Source: Diaphorobacter aerolatus (GTDB taxonomy: Bacteria > Pseudomonadota > Gammaproteobacteria > Burkholderiales > Burkholderiaceae_C). Taken from it: a DNA stretch of 64,000 nucleotides. Position 1 is the first letter of the stretch; each line of letters starts with the position of its first letter. The notes beneath the pieces are model-generated. The model had not been told where the DNA came from and searched no databases. It was given only the letters and a program-made list of their open reading frames with translations. The stretch lies in NCBI RefSeq assembly GCF_014489535.1, contig NZ_CP060783.1:1426001-1490000 (forward strand). The letters run 5' to 3'. The position numbers were made by a program, and so were the translations under genes. This document shows, piece after piece, positions 42,454 to 54,888 of the stretch.

Positions 42454-44229
42454 ATGACCCTGACCCTAGCCCAGCTCCACAGCGCCGACGTGGCCGAGGC
42501 CACGCAACTGCTCGACGGCATCTACGAACACTCGCCGTGGATCGCCGCGCAGGCGATGAGCGAGCGCCCGTTCAAATCGCTCGCGCACCTCAAGCATGCG
42601 ATGGCAACGGTCGTGAACACGGCCAGCGCGCAGGCGCAACTCGACCTGATTCGCGCTCACCCCGAACTCGCGGGCAAGGCCATGGTCTCGAAGTCGCTGA
42701 CGGCGGAGTCGACGCATGAGCAAAGCAAGGCCGGTCTCACCCAATGCACGCCCGAGGAGTTCGCGCGCATTCAGCAGCTCAATGCCGACTACAACGCGCG
42801 CTTTGGCCACCCGTTCATTCTGGCGGTGCGCGGTGCGCGCGGAACCGGCCTGTCCAAGCAGGAAATCATCGACACGTTCGCGCGCCGACTCGAGAACCAT
42901 CCGGACTTCGAGCGCGCCGAAGCGCTACGCAACATCCACCGCATCGCGGAAATCCGCCTGAACGACAAGTTCGGCGTCGAGCCCACGCTCGGCAACGACG
43001 TCTGGGACTGGCAGGAGCGCCTCTCGCAGCACACCGACCCGGGCTACGAGGAACTTGGACAGCTCACGGTCACCTACTTGACCGACGCGCATCGCGCCTG
43101 CGCCCAGCGCATCAGCCACTGGATGCGCGACTGCGGTTTCGATGAAGTGGAAATCGATGCCGTCGGCAACGTCGTTGGCCGCTACAAGGGCGCGCACGAC
43201 AACGCCAGATATTTGATCACCGGGAGCCACTACGACACCGTGCGCAACGGCGGTAAATATGACGGGCGCCTCGGCATCTTCGTGCCGATGGCCTGCGTGC
43301 GCGAATTGCATCGCGAGAATCGGCGTCTGCCCTTCGGCATGGAGGTCGTGGCGTTTGCGGAAGAGGAAGGCCAGCGCTACAAGGCCACCTTCCTCGGCTC
43401 CGGCGCGTTGATCGGCGATTTCAGGAACGAGTGGCTCGACCAGAAGGATGCCGATGGCATCACGCTGCGTGAGGCCATGCAGCATGCGGGCCTGTGCATC
43501 GACGACATTCCCAGACTCAAGCGCAATGCCGCCGACTATCTCGGCTTCGTCGAAGTGCATATCGAGCAGGGGCCGGTGCTGAACGAACTCGATATTCCGC
43601 TCGGCGTGGTCACGTCGATCAACGGCGGCCAGCGCTACGTCTGCGAGATGACCGGCATGGCAAGCCATGCGGGCACCACGCCCATGAACCGCCGCCGCGA
43701 TGCCGCCGTCGGCGTGGCCGAACTGGCGCTGTATGTGGAGCAACGCGCCGCGCAGGATGGCGACAGCGTGGCTACCATCGGCCAGCTCAACGTGCCCAAT
43801 GGTTCGATCAACGTCGTACCTGGCCGCTGCCTGTTCAGTCTCGACATGCGCGCGCCCACCAATGCGCAGCGTGATGCGCTGGTGGCCGACATCCTCGCCA
43901 GGCTCGATGAAATCGCCAGGCGCCGTGGCCTGCACTACAAGGCCGAACTCGCCATGAGTGCCAGCGCCGCGCCCAGCGCGCCCGAATGGCAAAGGCGCTG
44001 GGAAAACGCGGTGGATGCGCTCGGCCTGCCGTTGTTCCGCATGCCCAGCGGCGCCGGGCACGACGCGATGAAGATCCACGAAATCCTGCCGCAGGCAATG
44101 CTGTTCGTGCGCGGCCTGAATTCCGGGATCAGCCACAACCCGCTCGAATCGACCACGTCGGACGACATGCAACTCGCTGTGGATGCGTTCAGCCATCTGC
44201 TTGAGCAGCTCGCGCGCGAACACGCCTGA
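42454..44229 (+). CDS. Fused OHCU decarboxylase / allantoate amidohydrolase
   Basis: 591 residues made of two enzymes. Residues 1-170 are UraD, with the conserved HPEL at 69-72 and RFGHPFI; it decarboxylates OHCU to S-allantoin. Residues about 180-591 are an M20-type allantoate amidohydrolase (AllC-like) with metal ligands in GSHYDTVRNGGKYDG and EEEGQRYKATFLGS, and a late GAGHDAM. The steps on either side of allantoinase are thus on one chain. It follows puuE by 30 bp. Confidence 0.92.
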   Translation: MTLTLAQLHSADVAEATQLLDGIYEHSPWIAAQAMSERPFKSLAHLKHAMATVVNTASAQAQLDLIRAHPELAGKAMVSKSLTAESTHEQSKAGLTQCTPEEFARIQQLNADYNARFGHPFILAVRGARGTGLSKQEIIDTFARRLENHPDFERAEALRNIHRIAEIRLNDKFGVEPTLGNDVWDWQERLSQHTDPGYEELGQLTVTYLTDAHRACAQRISHWMRDCGFDEVEIDAVGNVVGRYKGAHDNARYLITGSHYDTVRNGGKYDGRLGIFVPMACVRELHRENRRLPFGMEVVAFAEEEGQRYKATFLGSGALIGDFRNEWLDQKDADGITLREAMQHAGLCIDDIPRLKRNAADYLGFVEVHIEQGPVLNELDIPLGVVTSINGGQRYVCEMTGMASHAGTTPMNRRRDAAVGVAELALYVEQRAAQDGDSVATIGQLNVPNGSINVVPGRCLFSLDMRAPTNAQRDALVADILARLDEIARRRGLHYKAELAMSASAAPSAPEWQRRWENAVDALGLPLFRMPSGAGHDAMKIHEILPQAMLFVRGLNSGISHNPLESTTSDDMQLAVDAFSHLLEQLAREHA

Positions 44230-44290
44230 AGGCTGCGGCCGCCCTGCTCCCAACAACCCCACACGAACACAGACACGCAAAGGAACGCCC

Positions 44291-45559
44291 ATGAATCAGG
44301 ATCGCCAAGCCACCTATGCTGCGCTCGATGCGTGGATCGACCAGCATTTCGACGAACAGGTGCGCTTTCTTCAGGCCCTCGTGCAGCTACCGACCGATAC
44401 GCCTCCGGGCAACAATGCACCACACGCCGAACGCACGGCGGAACTGATCAAGCCGTTTGGCTTCGAGGCCGAAAAGCACGTGGTTCCCGAGCACGAGGTA
44501 AAGGACTACGGCATGCAGTCCATCACCAATCTGATCGTGCGACGCCCGTATGGCGATGGCGGCAGGACCATCGCGCTCAATGCGCACGGCGACGTCGTGC
44601 CACCGGGCGAAGGCTGGGTGCATGACCCCTATGGCGCGGAGATCGATAACGGCAACATGTTTGGCCGCGCCACCGCCGTGAGCAAGAGCGATTTTTCGTC
44701 CTTCACATTCGCCGTGCGCGCGCTCGAAGCCGTTGCAAGGCCCAGCCGGGGCAGCGTCGAACTGCACTTCACCTACGACGAGGAATTCGGCGGCCTGCTC
44801 GGCCCCGGATGGTTGCTCGACAAGGGCCTGACCCGACCCGACCTGATGATCGCCGCGGGTTTCAGCTACGAGGTGGTGACCGCGCACAACGGTTGCCTGC
44901 AGATGGAAGTCACGATCCACGGCAAGATGGCGCACGCCGCCGTGCCGCACACCGGCGTCGATGCCTTGCAGGCCGCTACCGCCGTGCTCAACGCGCTGTA
45001 TGGCGAGAACGTGAAATACCGGCAGGTGACGTCCCAGGTCACCGGAATCAAACACCCGTATGTGAACGTCGGCCAGATCCAGGGCGGCACCAACACCAAC
45101 GTCATCCCCGGCAAGGTGGTGCTGAAGGTGGACCGCCGCATGATCCCCGAGGAAAACCCGGCCGAGGTCGAAGCCACGATCCGCAAGGTGATGACCGATG
45201 CCATTGCGGCCTTCAACAAGGAGCATGGCTTCGCGGGCGAAGACGCGGTGCGGATCGACATCAAGCGGCTGTTGCTCGCCAACGCCATGACGCCGCTTGC
45301 AGGCAACAAGCCGCTGGTCGATGCGATCCAGGCGCATGGCGAAGCGGTGTTTGGCGAAAAGCCTGCCGCCGTCGGCACGCCGCTGTACACCGACGTGCGC
45401 CTCTATGTGGAGCGCGGCATTCCCGGGGTGATCTATGGTGCGGGTCCGCGCACGGTGCTTGAATCGCACGCCAAGCGCGCCGACGAGCGCGTGAACCTCG
45501 AAGACCTGCGCCGCGCAACCAAGGTGATCGCACGCTCGCTCGTGGACCTGCTGGCCTGA
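44291..45559 (+). CDS. M20-family deacylase/metallopeptidase (ArgE/DapE-like)
   Basis: 422 residues. It has M20 metal ligands in LNAHGDVVPPGEGW and YDEEFGGLLGP, and a dimerisation domain from about 200. An AAAGGAA site precedes the ATG of MNQDRQATYAALD. ArgE/DapE relatives hydrolyse N-acyl or N-carbamoyl amino acids. Last gene of the gntR-puuE-uraD/allC operon, so a ureido compound is a plausible substrate, but this is inferred from context only. Confidence 0.8.
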   Translation: MNQDRQATYAALDAWIDQHFDEQVRFLQALVQLPTDTPPGNNAPHAERTAELIKPFGFEAEKHVVPEHEVKDYGMQSITNLIVRRPYGDGGRTIALNAHGDVVPPGEGWVHDPYGAEIDNGNMFGRATAVSKSDFSSFTFAVRALEAVARPSRGSVELHFTYDEEFGGLLGPGWLLDKGLTRPDLMIAAGFSYEVVTAHNGCLQMEVTIHGKMAHAAVPHTGVDALQAATAVLNALYGENVKYRQVTSQVTGIKHPYVNVGQIQGGTNTNVIPGKVVLKVDRRMIPEENPAEVEATIRKVMTDAIAAFNKEHGFAGEDAVRIDIKRLLLANAMTPLAGNKPLVDAIQAHGEAVFGEKPAAVGTPLYTDVRLYVERGIPGVIYGAGPRTVLESHAKRADERVNLEDLRRATKVIARSLVDLLA

Positions 45560-45565
45560 AGGCGG

Positions 45566-46563
45566 TCAGCGCCCGAGAAATTCCTCGGCGGGCCGACTTC
45601 TGCATGTCGCAGATCGACATGCTCCTTCAAATAATCCAGCACCACGCGGGTGCGCAGCGGCAGGTGGCCCGGCTTGCCGACGTACAGCGCGTGGATCGGT
45701 TCGAGGTCTCCGGGGTTGAAGTCTTCGAGCACGGCCTGTAGCCGTCCGGCCTGCAGATCGTCCCATGCGTGATAGAGCGACAGGCGCGCCAGCCCCGCGC
45801 CCTGGATCGCGAGCTTGCGCATGGCCTCGCCGTCGTTCACGCGCAGCGTCTCGCCCATGCCGACCGGAGAACGCTCCTGCGTGCGGTGATCGCACAACGG
45901 CCAGTGCGGCACGGCACGCGGGTAATTCCAGCCGATGCGCACATGGTGCTGAAGGTCGTCCGGATGGCGTGGTCTGCCCATGCGCTCGAGATACGCCGGT
46001 GCGCCAGCAATCAACTGGCGCGTGCGGCCGAGCAGGCGCGCCACGTTGTCCGACGACGGCAGACGGCCCCAGCGAATGGCGATGTCGGCGCGTGCTTCGA
46101 TGAGATCGACCACATGGTCGGTGAAGCTCAGATCGAACACCAGTTCGGGAAACGTCTGCATGAGCGCCGGCAGCAGCGGCACGAGCAGTACCTGCCCGGT
46201 CGAGGTACTGGCGTTGATGCGCACCACGCCGCTCGGAACACTGCGCGCGGTGACCGAGGTTTCGAGTTCGTTGAGATCGGCCAGCACGCGCTTGCCGTTT
46301 TCAAACAGCTTGCGCCCTTCCGCCGTGAGTTGCAGATGGCGCGTGGAACGCTGCAGCAATTGCACGCCCAGCCGCGCCTCGAGCCGCGCGACGATCTTGC
46401 TGACGGCGGACGGCGACACCTCGCGCTTGCGGGCCGCCTCGGAGAAGCTGCCAAGTTCCGCGACCTGCACGAAGACCTCCAGCTCGCCCGAGCGATTGAC
46501 GTCTGCGTTGATTGGCCTCGCGAAGGCAGGCGATGCGGAAACGGGCGATTGCGGGCGATTCAT
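45566..46563 (-). pseudogene. LysR-family transcriptional regulator, C-terminus frameshifted
   Basis: The HTH (LEVFVQVAELGSFSEAARKREVSPSAVSKIVARLE) and effector domain are intact. As written the frame runs 127 nt into the M20 gene and ends in an odd Arg/Ser-rich tail. Restoring one G at the GGG run 45590-45592 gives the ending AEEFLGR and a stop at 45566, 7 bp from the M20 stop. Length is then about 332. It is divergent from an MFS gene, its likely target. Confidence 0.8.
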
Positions 46564-46690
46564 GACACTCCTGATGGCGATTTATTCCATCATGGCACAA
46601 GTCCGTTTCCATTGTTCCGTCTAATCAAAGCACGCAAAAGCGTGCACAGTGGCAGCCTTCACCCGGACAACCACAAGGACGGTATTCATC

Positions 46691-47899
46691 ATGCCCGCCT
46701 CTCTATTGGCATTGGCCGCCGGTGCATTCGGCATCGGCACGACGGAATTCATCATCATGGGCCTGCTCACGCAAGTGGCGCAGGATCTGCATATCAGCAT
46801 CCCCACAGCGGGCACGCTGATCTCGGGCTACGCCATCGGCGTGGCCATCGGTGCGCCGGTGCTCACGCTCGGCACGCGCGACTGGCCACGCAAGCGGCTG
46901 TTGCTGGCGTTGATGCTCATCTTCATCGCGGGCAATGTGGCGGCGGTCTTCGCGCCGAGCTACGGCTGGCTGATGGCTGCGCGTGTGCTCACCTCGCTCA
47001 CGCACGGCACGTTCTTTGGCGTCGGCGCGGTGGTTGCGACCGGGCTCGTGTCACCGGAGAAAAAAGCCTCGGCCATCGCGCTGATGTTTTCGGGCCTGAC
47101 GCTCGCGACGCTGCTCGGCGTGCCTGCGGGCGCCTGGATCGGCCAGCATTTCGGCTGGCGCATGTCCTTTGCCGCCGTGGCGCTGGTCGGGGTCGCAGCG
47201 TTCATGATCTTGTGGCTCTATGTGCCGCGCCAACTCGCCATGCCCGCACCCGCATCGCTCAGGCAGGAACTGGCCGTGCTCGGCAACGCGCAGGTCTGGC
47301 TGGGTCTGGGCATCACGGTGTTCGGCTTTGCCGGGGTGTTTGCGCTCTATACCTATATCGAGCCGCTGCTCACGCAGGTCACGCACATGAGCAATCAGCT
47401 CGTTGCGATCACGCTGCTGGTGTTTGGCGCGGGTCTGGCCATCGGCAACTACCTCGGCGGCAAGCTCGCCGACCGCAGCGGTGCGATGCGCGCGCTGTTC
47501 ATCACGCTCGCCGCACTGCTGGTCGCGCTGATCGCGGGTCGCTGGACCTTTGGCAGCCCCTGGATCGCGATGACCTACGTGCTGCTGCTGGGCATCGCCG
47601 CGTTCATGACGGTGGCTCCGATGCAGATGCAGGTGCTGCAATCGGCTGGCTCGGCAGGCACCAATCTGGCGTCGAGCCTGAACATTTCCGCCTTCAATCT
47701 GGGCAATGCCATCGGCGCGTGGGTGGGTGGAGCCATCATCGCGGGCGGCATGGGCCTGCTGTCGCTGAGCTGGGCAGCCGGCACGCTGACGGTGATCGGA
47801 CTGCTGCTCACGGGCGTGAGTCACTGGCTGGCTCAATCCGGCTCGCGCGGCACCACGCAGGCGCGCGGCAACGCTGCGCTGTGCACGAACGCCAAATGA
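46691..47899 (+). CDS. MFS drug/sugar efflux transporter (DHA1, AraJ type)
   Basis: 402 residues, 12 membrane helices. The start LLALAAGAFGIGTTEFIIMGLL is the hallmark of the DHA1 group with AraJ, YdhP and similar exporters. An in-frame ATG 42 bp upstream is less likely than this ATG, which has AAGGACGG upstream. Divergent from the LysR gene. Substrate not determinable. Confidence 0.85.
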   Translation: MPASLLALAAGAFGIGTTEFIIMGLLTQVAQDLHISIPTAGTLISGYAIGVAIGAPVLTLGTRDWPRKRLLLALMLIFIAGNVAAVFAPSYGWLMAARVLTSLTHGTFFGVGAVVATGLVSPEKKASAIALMFSGLTLATLLGVPAGAWIGQHFGWRMSFAAVALVGVAAFMILWLYVPRQLAMPAPASLRQELAVLGNAQVWLGLGITVFGFAGVFALYTYIEPLLTQVTHMSNQLVAITLLVFGAGLAIGNYLGGKLADRSGAMRALFITLAALLVALIAGRWTFGSPWIAMTYVLLLGIAAFMTVAPMQMQVLQSAGSAGTNLASSLNISAFNLGNAIGAWVGGAIIAGGMGLLSLSWAAGTLTVIGLLLTGVSHWLAQSGSRGTTQARGNAALCTNAK

Positions 47900-47956
47900 A
47901 GCTGAAACGAACCTGAAACCCATACGCTGCTGATTTCGGCAGCGTGCCAACATGCC

Positions 47957-47994
47957 AAGCCCCAAGGTCCGAAATGGCCTTGGGGCTTTGTTTT
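47957..47994 (+). terminator. Terminator after the MFS gene
   Basis: AAGCCCCAAGG / CCTTGGGGCTT perfect 11-bp arms, 10-nt loop, then TTTGTTTT. Confidence 0.9.
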
Positions 47995-48044
47995 AGTGGC
48001 ACAACGGCGTCAGGGTTTGCTCGGAGATCTGCGCAGCATCGTTT

Positions 48045-48052
48045 TGTATACA
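48045..48052. promoter_or_regulatory. TGTATACA operator upstream of the purine permease
   Basis: Context CGTTTTGTATACACTTTTTGTATG. On the reverse strand it reads AAAGTGTATACAAAA, the same core as at 38632 and 40735. It lies 98 bp before the permease start. Confidence 0.6.
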
Positions 48053-48150
48053 CTTTTTGTATGAATCATTGCGCACAAAAATGATGCCTTGGCGCCTGGC
48101 CCGATCCTTGCAACCAGGGCCTGTTCACACAACGATTGGAGTAGCAGCCC

Positions 48151-49637
48151 ATGTCATCTACCGCCCACCCCGTAGACGAGAAACTTCCGCTCGGCAAGCT
48201 CACCACGCTGGGCTTGCAGCATGTGCTGGTCATGTACGCGGGGCGGTCGCGGTACCGCTGATCGTTGGCCGCGCGCTCAATCTGGCACCCGAACAGGTGG
48301 CGCATCTGATTTCCGCCGACCTGTTCGTGTGTGGTCTGGTCACACTGATCCAGGCCATGGGGGCCACGCAGTGGTTTGGCATCAAGCTGCCGGTGATGAT
48401 GGGCGTGACGTTTGCGTCAGTCGCGCCGATGATCTCGATGGCGCAGGCCACGGGCGGGCAGGCCGGTGCGGGACTGATTTTCGGCTCGGTGATCGGCGCG
48501 GGCATCGTCTCGCTGCTGATCTCGCCGCTCATCAGCCGCATGCTGCGGTTCTTCCCTCCGGTGGTGACGGGCACGATCATCGCGGTGATCGGCATCAGCC
48601 TGATGCGCGTGGGCATCAACTGGATCTTCGGCAATCCCGTCGGGCCCACGGCACCATCGGTGCCCAACCCGGAGCACCTGAAATGGCTGGCCGAGGCGCA
48701 GGCCAGCGCGGGCGCTCCGGGCTCGTCGTTGCCACCGATCCCCAAGGGCTTCGCCGTGGTGCCGACGGTTCCAAATCCCAAATACGCCGACCTCGCGGGT
48801 GTCGGTATTTCGGGCGCGGTGCTCGTGACCATTCTGCTGATCGCGCGCTTTGGCAAGGGCTTTCTTGCAAACATCTCGGTGCTCGCCGGCATCATCGTGG
48901 GCGGCATCATCACCGCAGCGTTGGGCCTGATGGACTTTCACAAGGTCGCGAACGCCGCATGGTTCGACCTCGTGCTGCCGTTTGAAATCGCCACGCCGGT
49001 GTTCGATCCGGTCCTGATCCTCACCATGTCGCTGGTGATGGTGGTGGTGATGATCGAATCGGTGGGCATGTTCCTCGCGCTCTCGGACATGACGGGCAAA
49101 CCCGTGACGCAGGACGACCTGACGCGCGGCCTGCGCACCGATGGCCTGGGCACGCTGCTGGGCGGCATCTTCAACACCTTTCCCTACACCAGCTTCTCGC
49201 AGAACGTGGGCCTCGTGGCCGTGACGGGCGTGAAGAGCCGCTGGGTCTGCGTGGCGGGCGGCGTGATCCTGATCGTGCTCGGCATCCTGCCGAAGATGGC
49301 GGCGCTGATCGAATCACTGCCCACAGTGGTGCTCGGCGGCGCGGGACTGGTGATGTTCGGCATGGTCGCAGCTACCGGCATCCGCATCCTGAGCAACGTG
49401 GATTTTCAGAAGAACCGCAACAACGCGATGATCGTCGCGGTGTCGATCGGCGTGGGAATGATCCCGCTGGTGGCGCCGAATTTCCGCCAGTGGATGCCGC
49501 ATGCAATCCACCCGCTGATCGAATCGGGAATTCTGCTGGCCTCGCTGTCTGCGGTAGTATTGAACATATTCTTCAACGGCACCAGCGGCGACACCTCGGC
49601 CGCTGTGCGGGCTGCGGCGCAAGCCGACGCGCACTGA
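48151..49637 (+). pseudogene. Nucleobase:cation symporter-2 family purine permease, split by a -1 frameshift
   Basis: The start MSSTAHPVDEKLPLGKLTT is followed by LGLQHVLVMYAG, then the frame fails; one missing G in the GGGG run 48240-48243 restores AVAVPLIVGRALNL and the rest to 49637. About 495 residues with 12-14 helices. The family motif QNVGLVAVTGVKSR and the early QH are typical of xanthine/urate permeases rather than uracil ones. A TGTATACA site upstream ties it to the purine genes. Confidence 0.85.
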
Positions 49638-49689
49638 ACCCCAAGTGCCAATCCGCATGTCTGAATCCTTTACCCAAGGAAGCTGGCGC

Positions 49690-49723
49690 AAAGCCCTCAC
49701 GCTGTAAGGCGTCGGGGCTTTTT
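49690..49723 (+). terminator. Terminator after the purine permease
   Basis: AAAGCCC-TCACGC pairs with GGCGTC-GGGGCTTT (imperfect centre), followed by a T-run. Confidence 0.75.
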
Positions 49724-49820
49724 GTATTGTTTCGTCACACACATTCGTAGACACCCCATAGGGTTCGACCACATGAAATCGTGCGCGAGCTGAAGTAAGC
49801 TCTGTCGGACCTTCACATTG

Positions 49821-52135
<2,315 letters not shown>

Positions 52136-52153
52136 GCCGTTCCGCCTTCCCCG

Positions 52154-52183
52154 AAACGCCGCGAGAACTCGCGGCGTTTTTTT
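52154..52183 (+). terminator. Terminator after maeB
   Basis: AAACGCCGCGAG / CTCGCGGCGTTT 12-bp arms, 2-nt centre, seven Ts. Confidence 0.93.
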
Positions 52184-52260
52184 ATGCCGCCTCGCCAGCC
52201 TGACGACTTAGCCTGTGGATGGCACGGCGCAGTCAGTGAAAAAATCGACATGAATTCCAA

Positions 52261-52304
52261 AGAATGAACTATGATTCATAATAACGTGAATCAACATTCA
52301 TTCT
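52261..52304. promoter_or_regulatory. 44-bp nested palindrome at the TetR promoter
   Basis: Two perfect concentric inverted repeats: AGAATGAA...TTCATTCT outside and TGATTCA...TGAATCA inside, with equal 3-nt gaps. The last arm ends 3 bp before the TetR ATG. Probably a self-regulating operator with room for two dimers. Confidence 0.7.
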
Positions 52305-52307
52305 TTC

Positions 52308-52952
52308 ATGGCCTACCGTCAAACTCCGGCTGTCGAAGCCCGCTTGCAGGACAACCGAACCCGCATCCTCCTGGCTGCCCGTGCGCTGGTCAGCGAAGGC
52401 GGCTGGCAGGAAGCCCAGATCGCCAACGTCGCCACCACGGCGGGTATCGCCACGGGCACGGTCTATCGTTACTTTCCCTCCAAGGCCGAACTGTTTGCGC
52501 AAGTGCTCTCGCGTGTTTCGCAACGGGAGGTGGATGTGCTCGCCGACATCGCGGCATCGCAGGGCACGGCCCACGAACGGCTGCATTCGATGGTCACCAC
52601 CTTCGTGCTGCGCGCCATGCGCAATCCGCGCCTGGCCTATGCCCTGATCGCCGAGCCCTGCGACAAGGCCATCGACGAGGTGCGCCTTGAATACCGCGCC
52701 GCGATCAGCGAGGTGATCCGTTCGGTCATCGCGCAAGGCCAGTCCAATGCGAGCATGCGCCGCGACGTGCGCGCCGACATCGCCGCCACCGTCATCGTCG
52801 GTGGCTTCATGGAGGGCCTGATCGGCCCGCTATCGCCGCTCATCAGCACCTCGCAATTGAATGAAGCCGACCAGCGCCTGGAGATCGCCGCGCTGGCCGA
52901 TCAGATCGCAGCGCTCGCATGCACCAGCGTCGCTGCGAGCCCTTCACGTTAA
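52308..52952 (+). CDS. TetR-family transcriptional regulator
   Basis: 214 residues. The HTH is at about 14-60 (NRTRILLAARALVSEGGWQEAQIANVATTAGIATGTVYRYFPSKAELF), followed by a variable ligand domain. It lies 35 bp before the acyl-CoA dehydrogenase gene, so they form one operon. The nested palindrome just upstream is the likely operator. The ligand is perhaps an acyl-CoA (inference). Confidence 0.87.
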   Translation: MAYRQTPAVEARLQDNRTRILLAARALVSEGGWQEAQIANVATTAGIATGTVYRYFPSKAELFAQVLSRVSQREVDVLADIAASQGTAHERLHSMVTTFVLRAMRNPRLAYALIAEPCDKAIDEVRLEYRAAISEVIRSVIAQGQSNASMRRDVRADIAATVIVGGFMEGLIGPLSPLISTSQLNEADQRLEIAALADQIAALACTSVAASPSR

Positions 52953-52987
52953 GCCCCTCCCCTACAACCGCAAAGGAGACAGACAGC

Positions 52988-54702
52988 ATGAACCAGCCCC
53001 TTTCAAGCGCCGCCCTCGCCGAGCCGGCCAACCGTTACCAGACGCACGAGGTACGCAATCAGGCACAACCCGCCAATGGCTTCAATGCGTTTTCCGGCGA
53101 CGCCGTGCTGACCGCTGCCATCGAGCGCGAAGCGCCCTGGGCCGCAGCGCGCTGCGATGCGCTCGGCGCGGTGGCGGGTGATGCGAACGTGCAGGAGCTC
53201 GCGCGTCTTGCCAACAAGCACCACCCTGAACTCAAGACCCATGATCGATTCGGCCACCGCGTGGACTGGGTGGACTTCCATCCCGCGTGGCACGAGCTGA
53301 TGGCGCTCGCATGGAAGCATGAGGTTCCCAACCTCACGTGGCGCACCCATGAACCCAACGGTCACTACGCCCGCGCGGTGCTCTCGTATCTGTGGAATCA
53401 GGTCGAGCAGGGAACGGCCTGCCCACCGGCATGGCCTATGCGTCGTATGCGGGATTTTCGGCAGAGCCCGCGCTCGCGATCTGGGCCGAAAAATCAAGGG
53501 GTACGCAATACGAATTCAGCCGCCGCGAAGTAGGCGACAAGCCGTCCGTGGTGATCGGCTACGCGATGACCGAAAAGCAGGGCGGCTCCGATCTGCGCGA
53601 GACGCAGACCACGGCGCGCTTCTCGCACACCGGCGACTACCACGGCGCAGTCGCCCACTGGTATGAACTCACCGGCCACAAGTGGTTCTGCTCCGTGCCG
53701 CAGTCCGACGGTTTCTTCACACTCGGCAAGGTGAACGGCGGCGTGACCTGCTTCTTCCTGCCGCGCACGCTGCCCGACGGCTCGTTCAACCGCTTTTTCG
53801 TGCAGCGTCTGAAAGACAAGGCCGGCAATCGCTCGAACGCTTCGAGCGAGGTTGAATACGCCGGCACGCTCGCGATCCGCGTCGGCGAAGAAGGCCACGG
53901 CATTCGCGAGATTCTGTCGCACGCTCACCTCACGCGCCTGGACTTCGCGGTCGGCTCCGCCGGGCTCATGCGTCAGGCGCTCACACTCGCGCTGCAGCAC
54001 ACCACCACGCGCAGTGCGTTCGGTACCTCGATTGCCGAGCGCCCGATGATGCTCAATGTGCTGGCCGACATGGCGGTCGAGGTCGAGGCCGCCACGCTGT
54101 TTGCGTTGCGCGTGGCCAAGGCAACCGACGGAATGGATCGCGGGGACGAGCACGAACGGCTGCTCGCTCGCGTGGCGACGCCCGCGGCCAAATTCTTCAA
54201 CTGCTCGCGCGCGCCTGCCATCGCCAATGAAGCATTGCAATGCCATGGCGGCAATGGTTTCATCGAAGAGAATCCGATGGCGCGCCTGTACCGTGAAGCG
54301 CCGCTCAACAGCGTGTGGGAAGGCACTGCCAACATGATGTGCATGGACGTGCGCCGCGCGATGCAGCGCACGCCCGAAACCCGCGACGCGCTGCTCGCAG
54401 AGTGGCAGAAGCTCGCAGGTCAGGATGCACGTTTCGACCGACTTGTGACCCACACGGGGCGGCTCATCGACGCAGCGCTCGCAGACGAATACCTGGCGCG
54501 CCCGATGACCGAAGCCATCGCCCGCACGATCCAGGGCGCCGAGTTGCTGCAACACAGTACCGCGGAAGTGACCACCGCCTTCTTCAACACGCGCTGCGCC
54601 GCCGCTGGCAGCGACTGGGGATCGCACTTTGGAACCATGGGAGCAAACGTGAGCGCGGACGCGGCACGCCGCATCGTGCAGCGCGCCGACGTCTTTGGCT
54701 GA
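52988..54702 (+). pseudogene. Acyl-CoA dehydrogenase family protein (AidB-like), split by a -1 frameshift
   Basis: The first frame gives an AidB-like start (NRYQTHEVRNQAQPANGFNAF..., DRFGHRVDWVDFHPAWHELM). It breaks after EQGTACP, and the next frame gives TGMAYASYAGF and the flavin domain (MTEKQGGSDLRETQT, SEVEYAGT). One base is missing in the CCC run 53422-53424. About 571 residues restored. The glutamate base region CHGGNGFIEE is present. AidB relatives act on isovaleryl-like acyl-CoAs or in alkylation stress; which applies is unclear. Confidence 0.87.
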
Positions 54703-54762
54703 AGAGGCTTTGAGGGCCGGAGGCCAGCGACATCCCTGATGTCCAGGCAGTCAGTTTTATAC

Positions 54763-54786
54763 AAATGATTTGAATTCAAATCATTT
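54763..54786. promoter_or_regulatory. Perfect 24-bp palindrome
   Basis: AAATGATTTGAATTCAAATC followed by ATTT reads the same on both strands over 24 bp, with no spacer. It lies 60 bp past the acyl-CoA dehydrogenase stop, with no good terminator T-run. Possibly a protein-binding site or cruciform. Confidence 0.5.
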
Positions 54787-54888
54787 CATAGAATCGACCG
54801 CATGCTGCTGCATCTCACCCCCATGGGGCGCATCTTGCGCGGCGCCACTCGGACGAGGGATGGCCGCGACTCGCGAACTGTTCCGTTT

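Noticed and set aside
45433..45565. Extension of the LysR gene into the 3' end of the M20 gene
   Set aside because: The extra Arg/Ser tail is out of family; a one-base restoration gives a usual C-terminus and a neat convergent gap.
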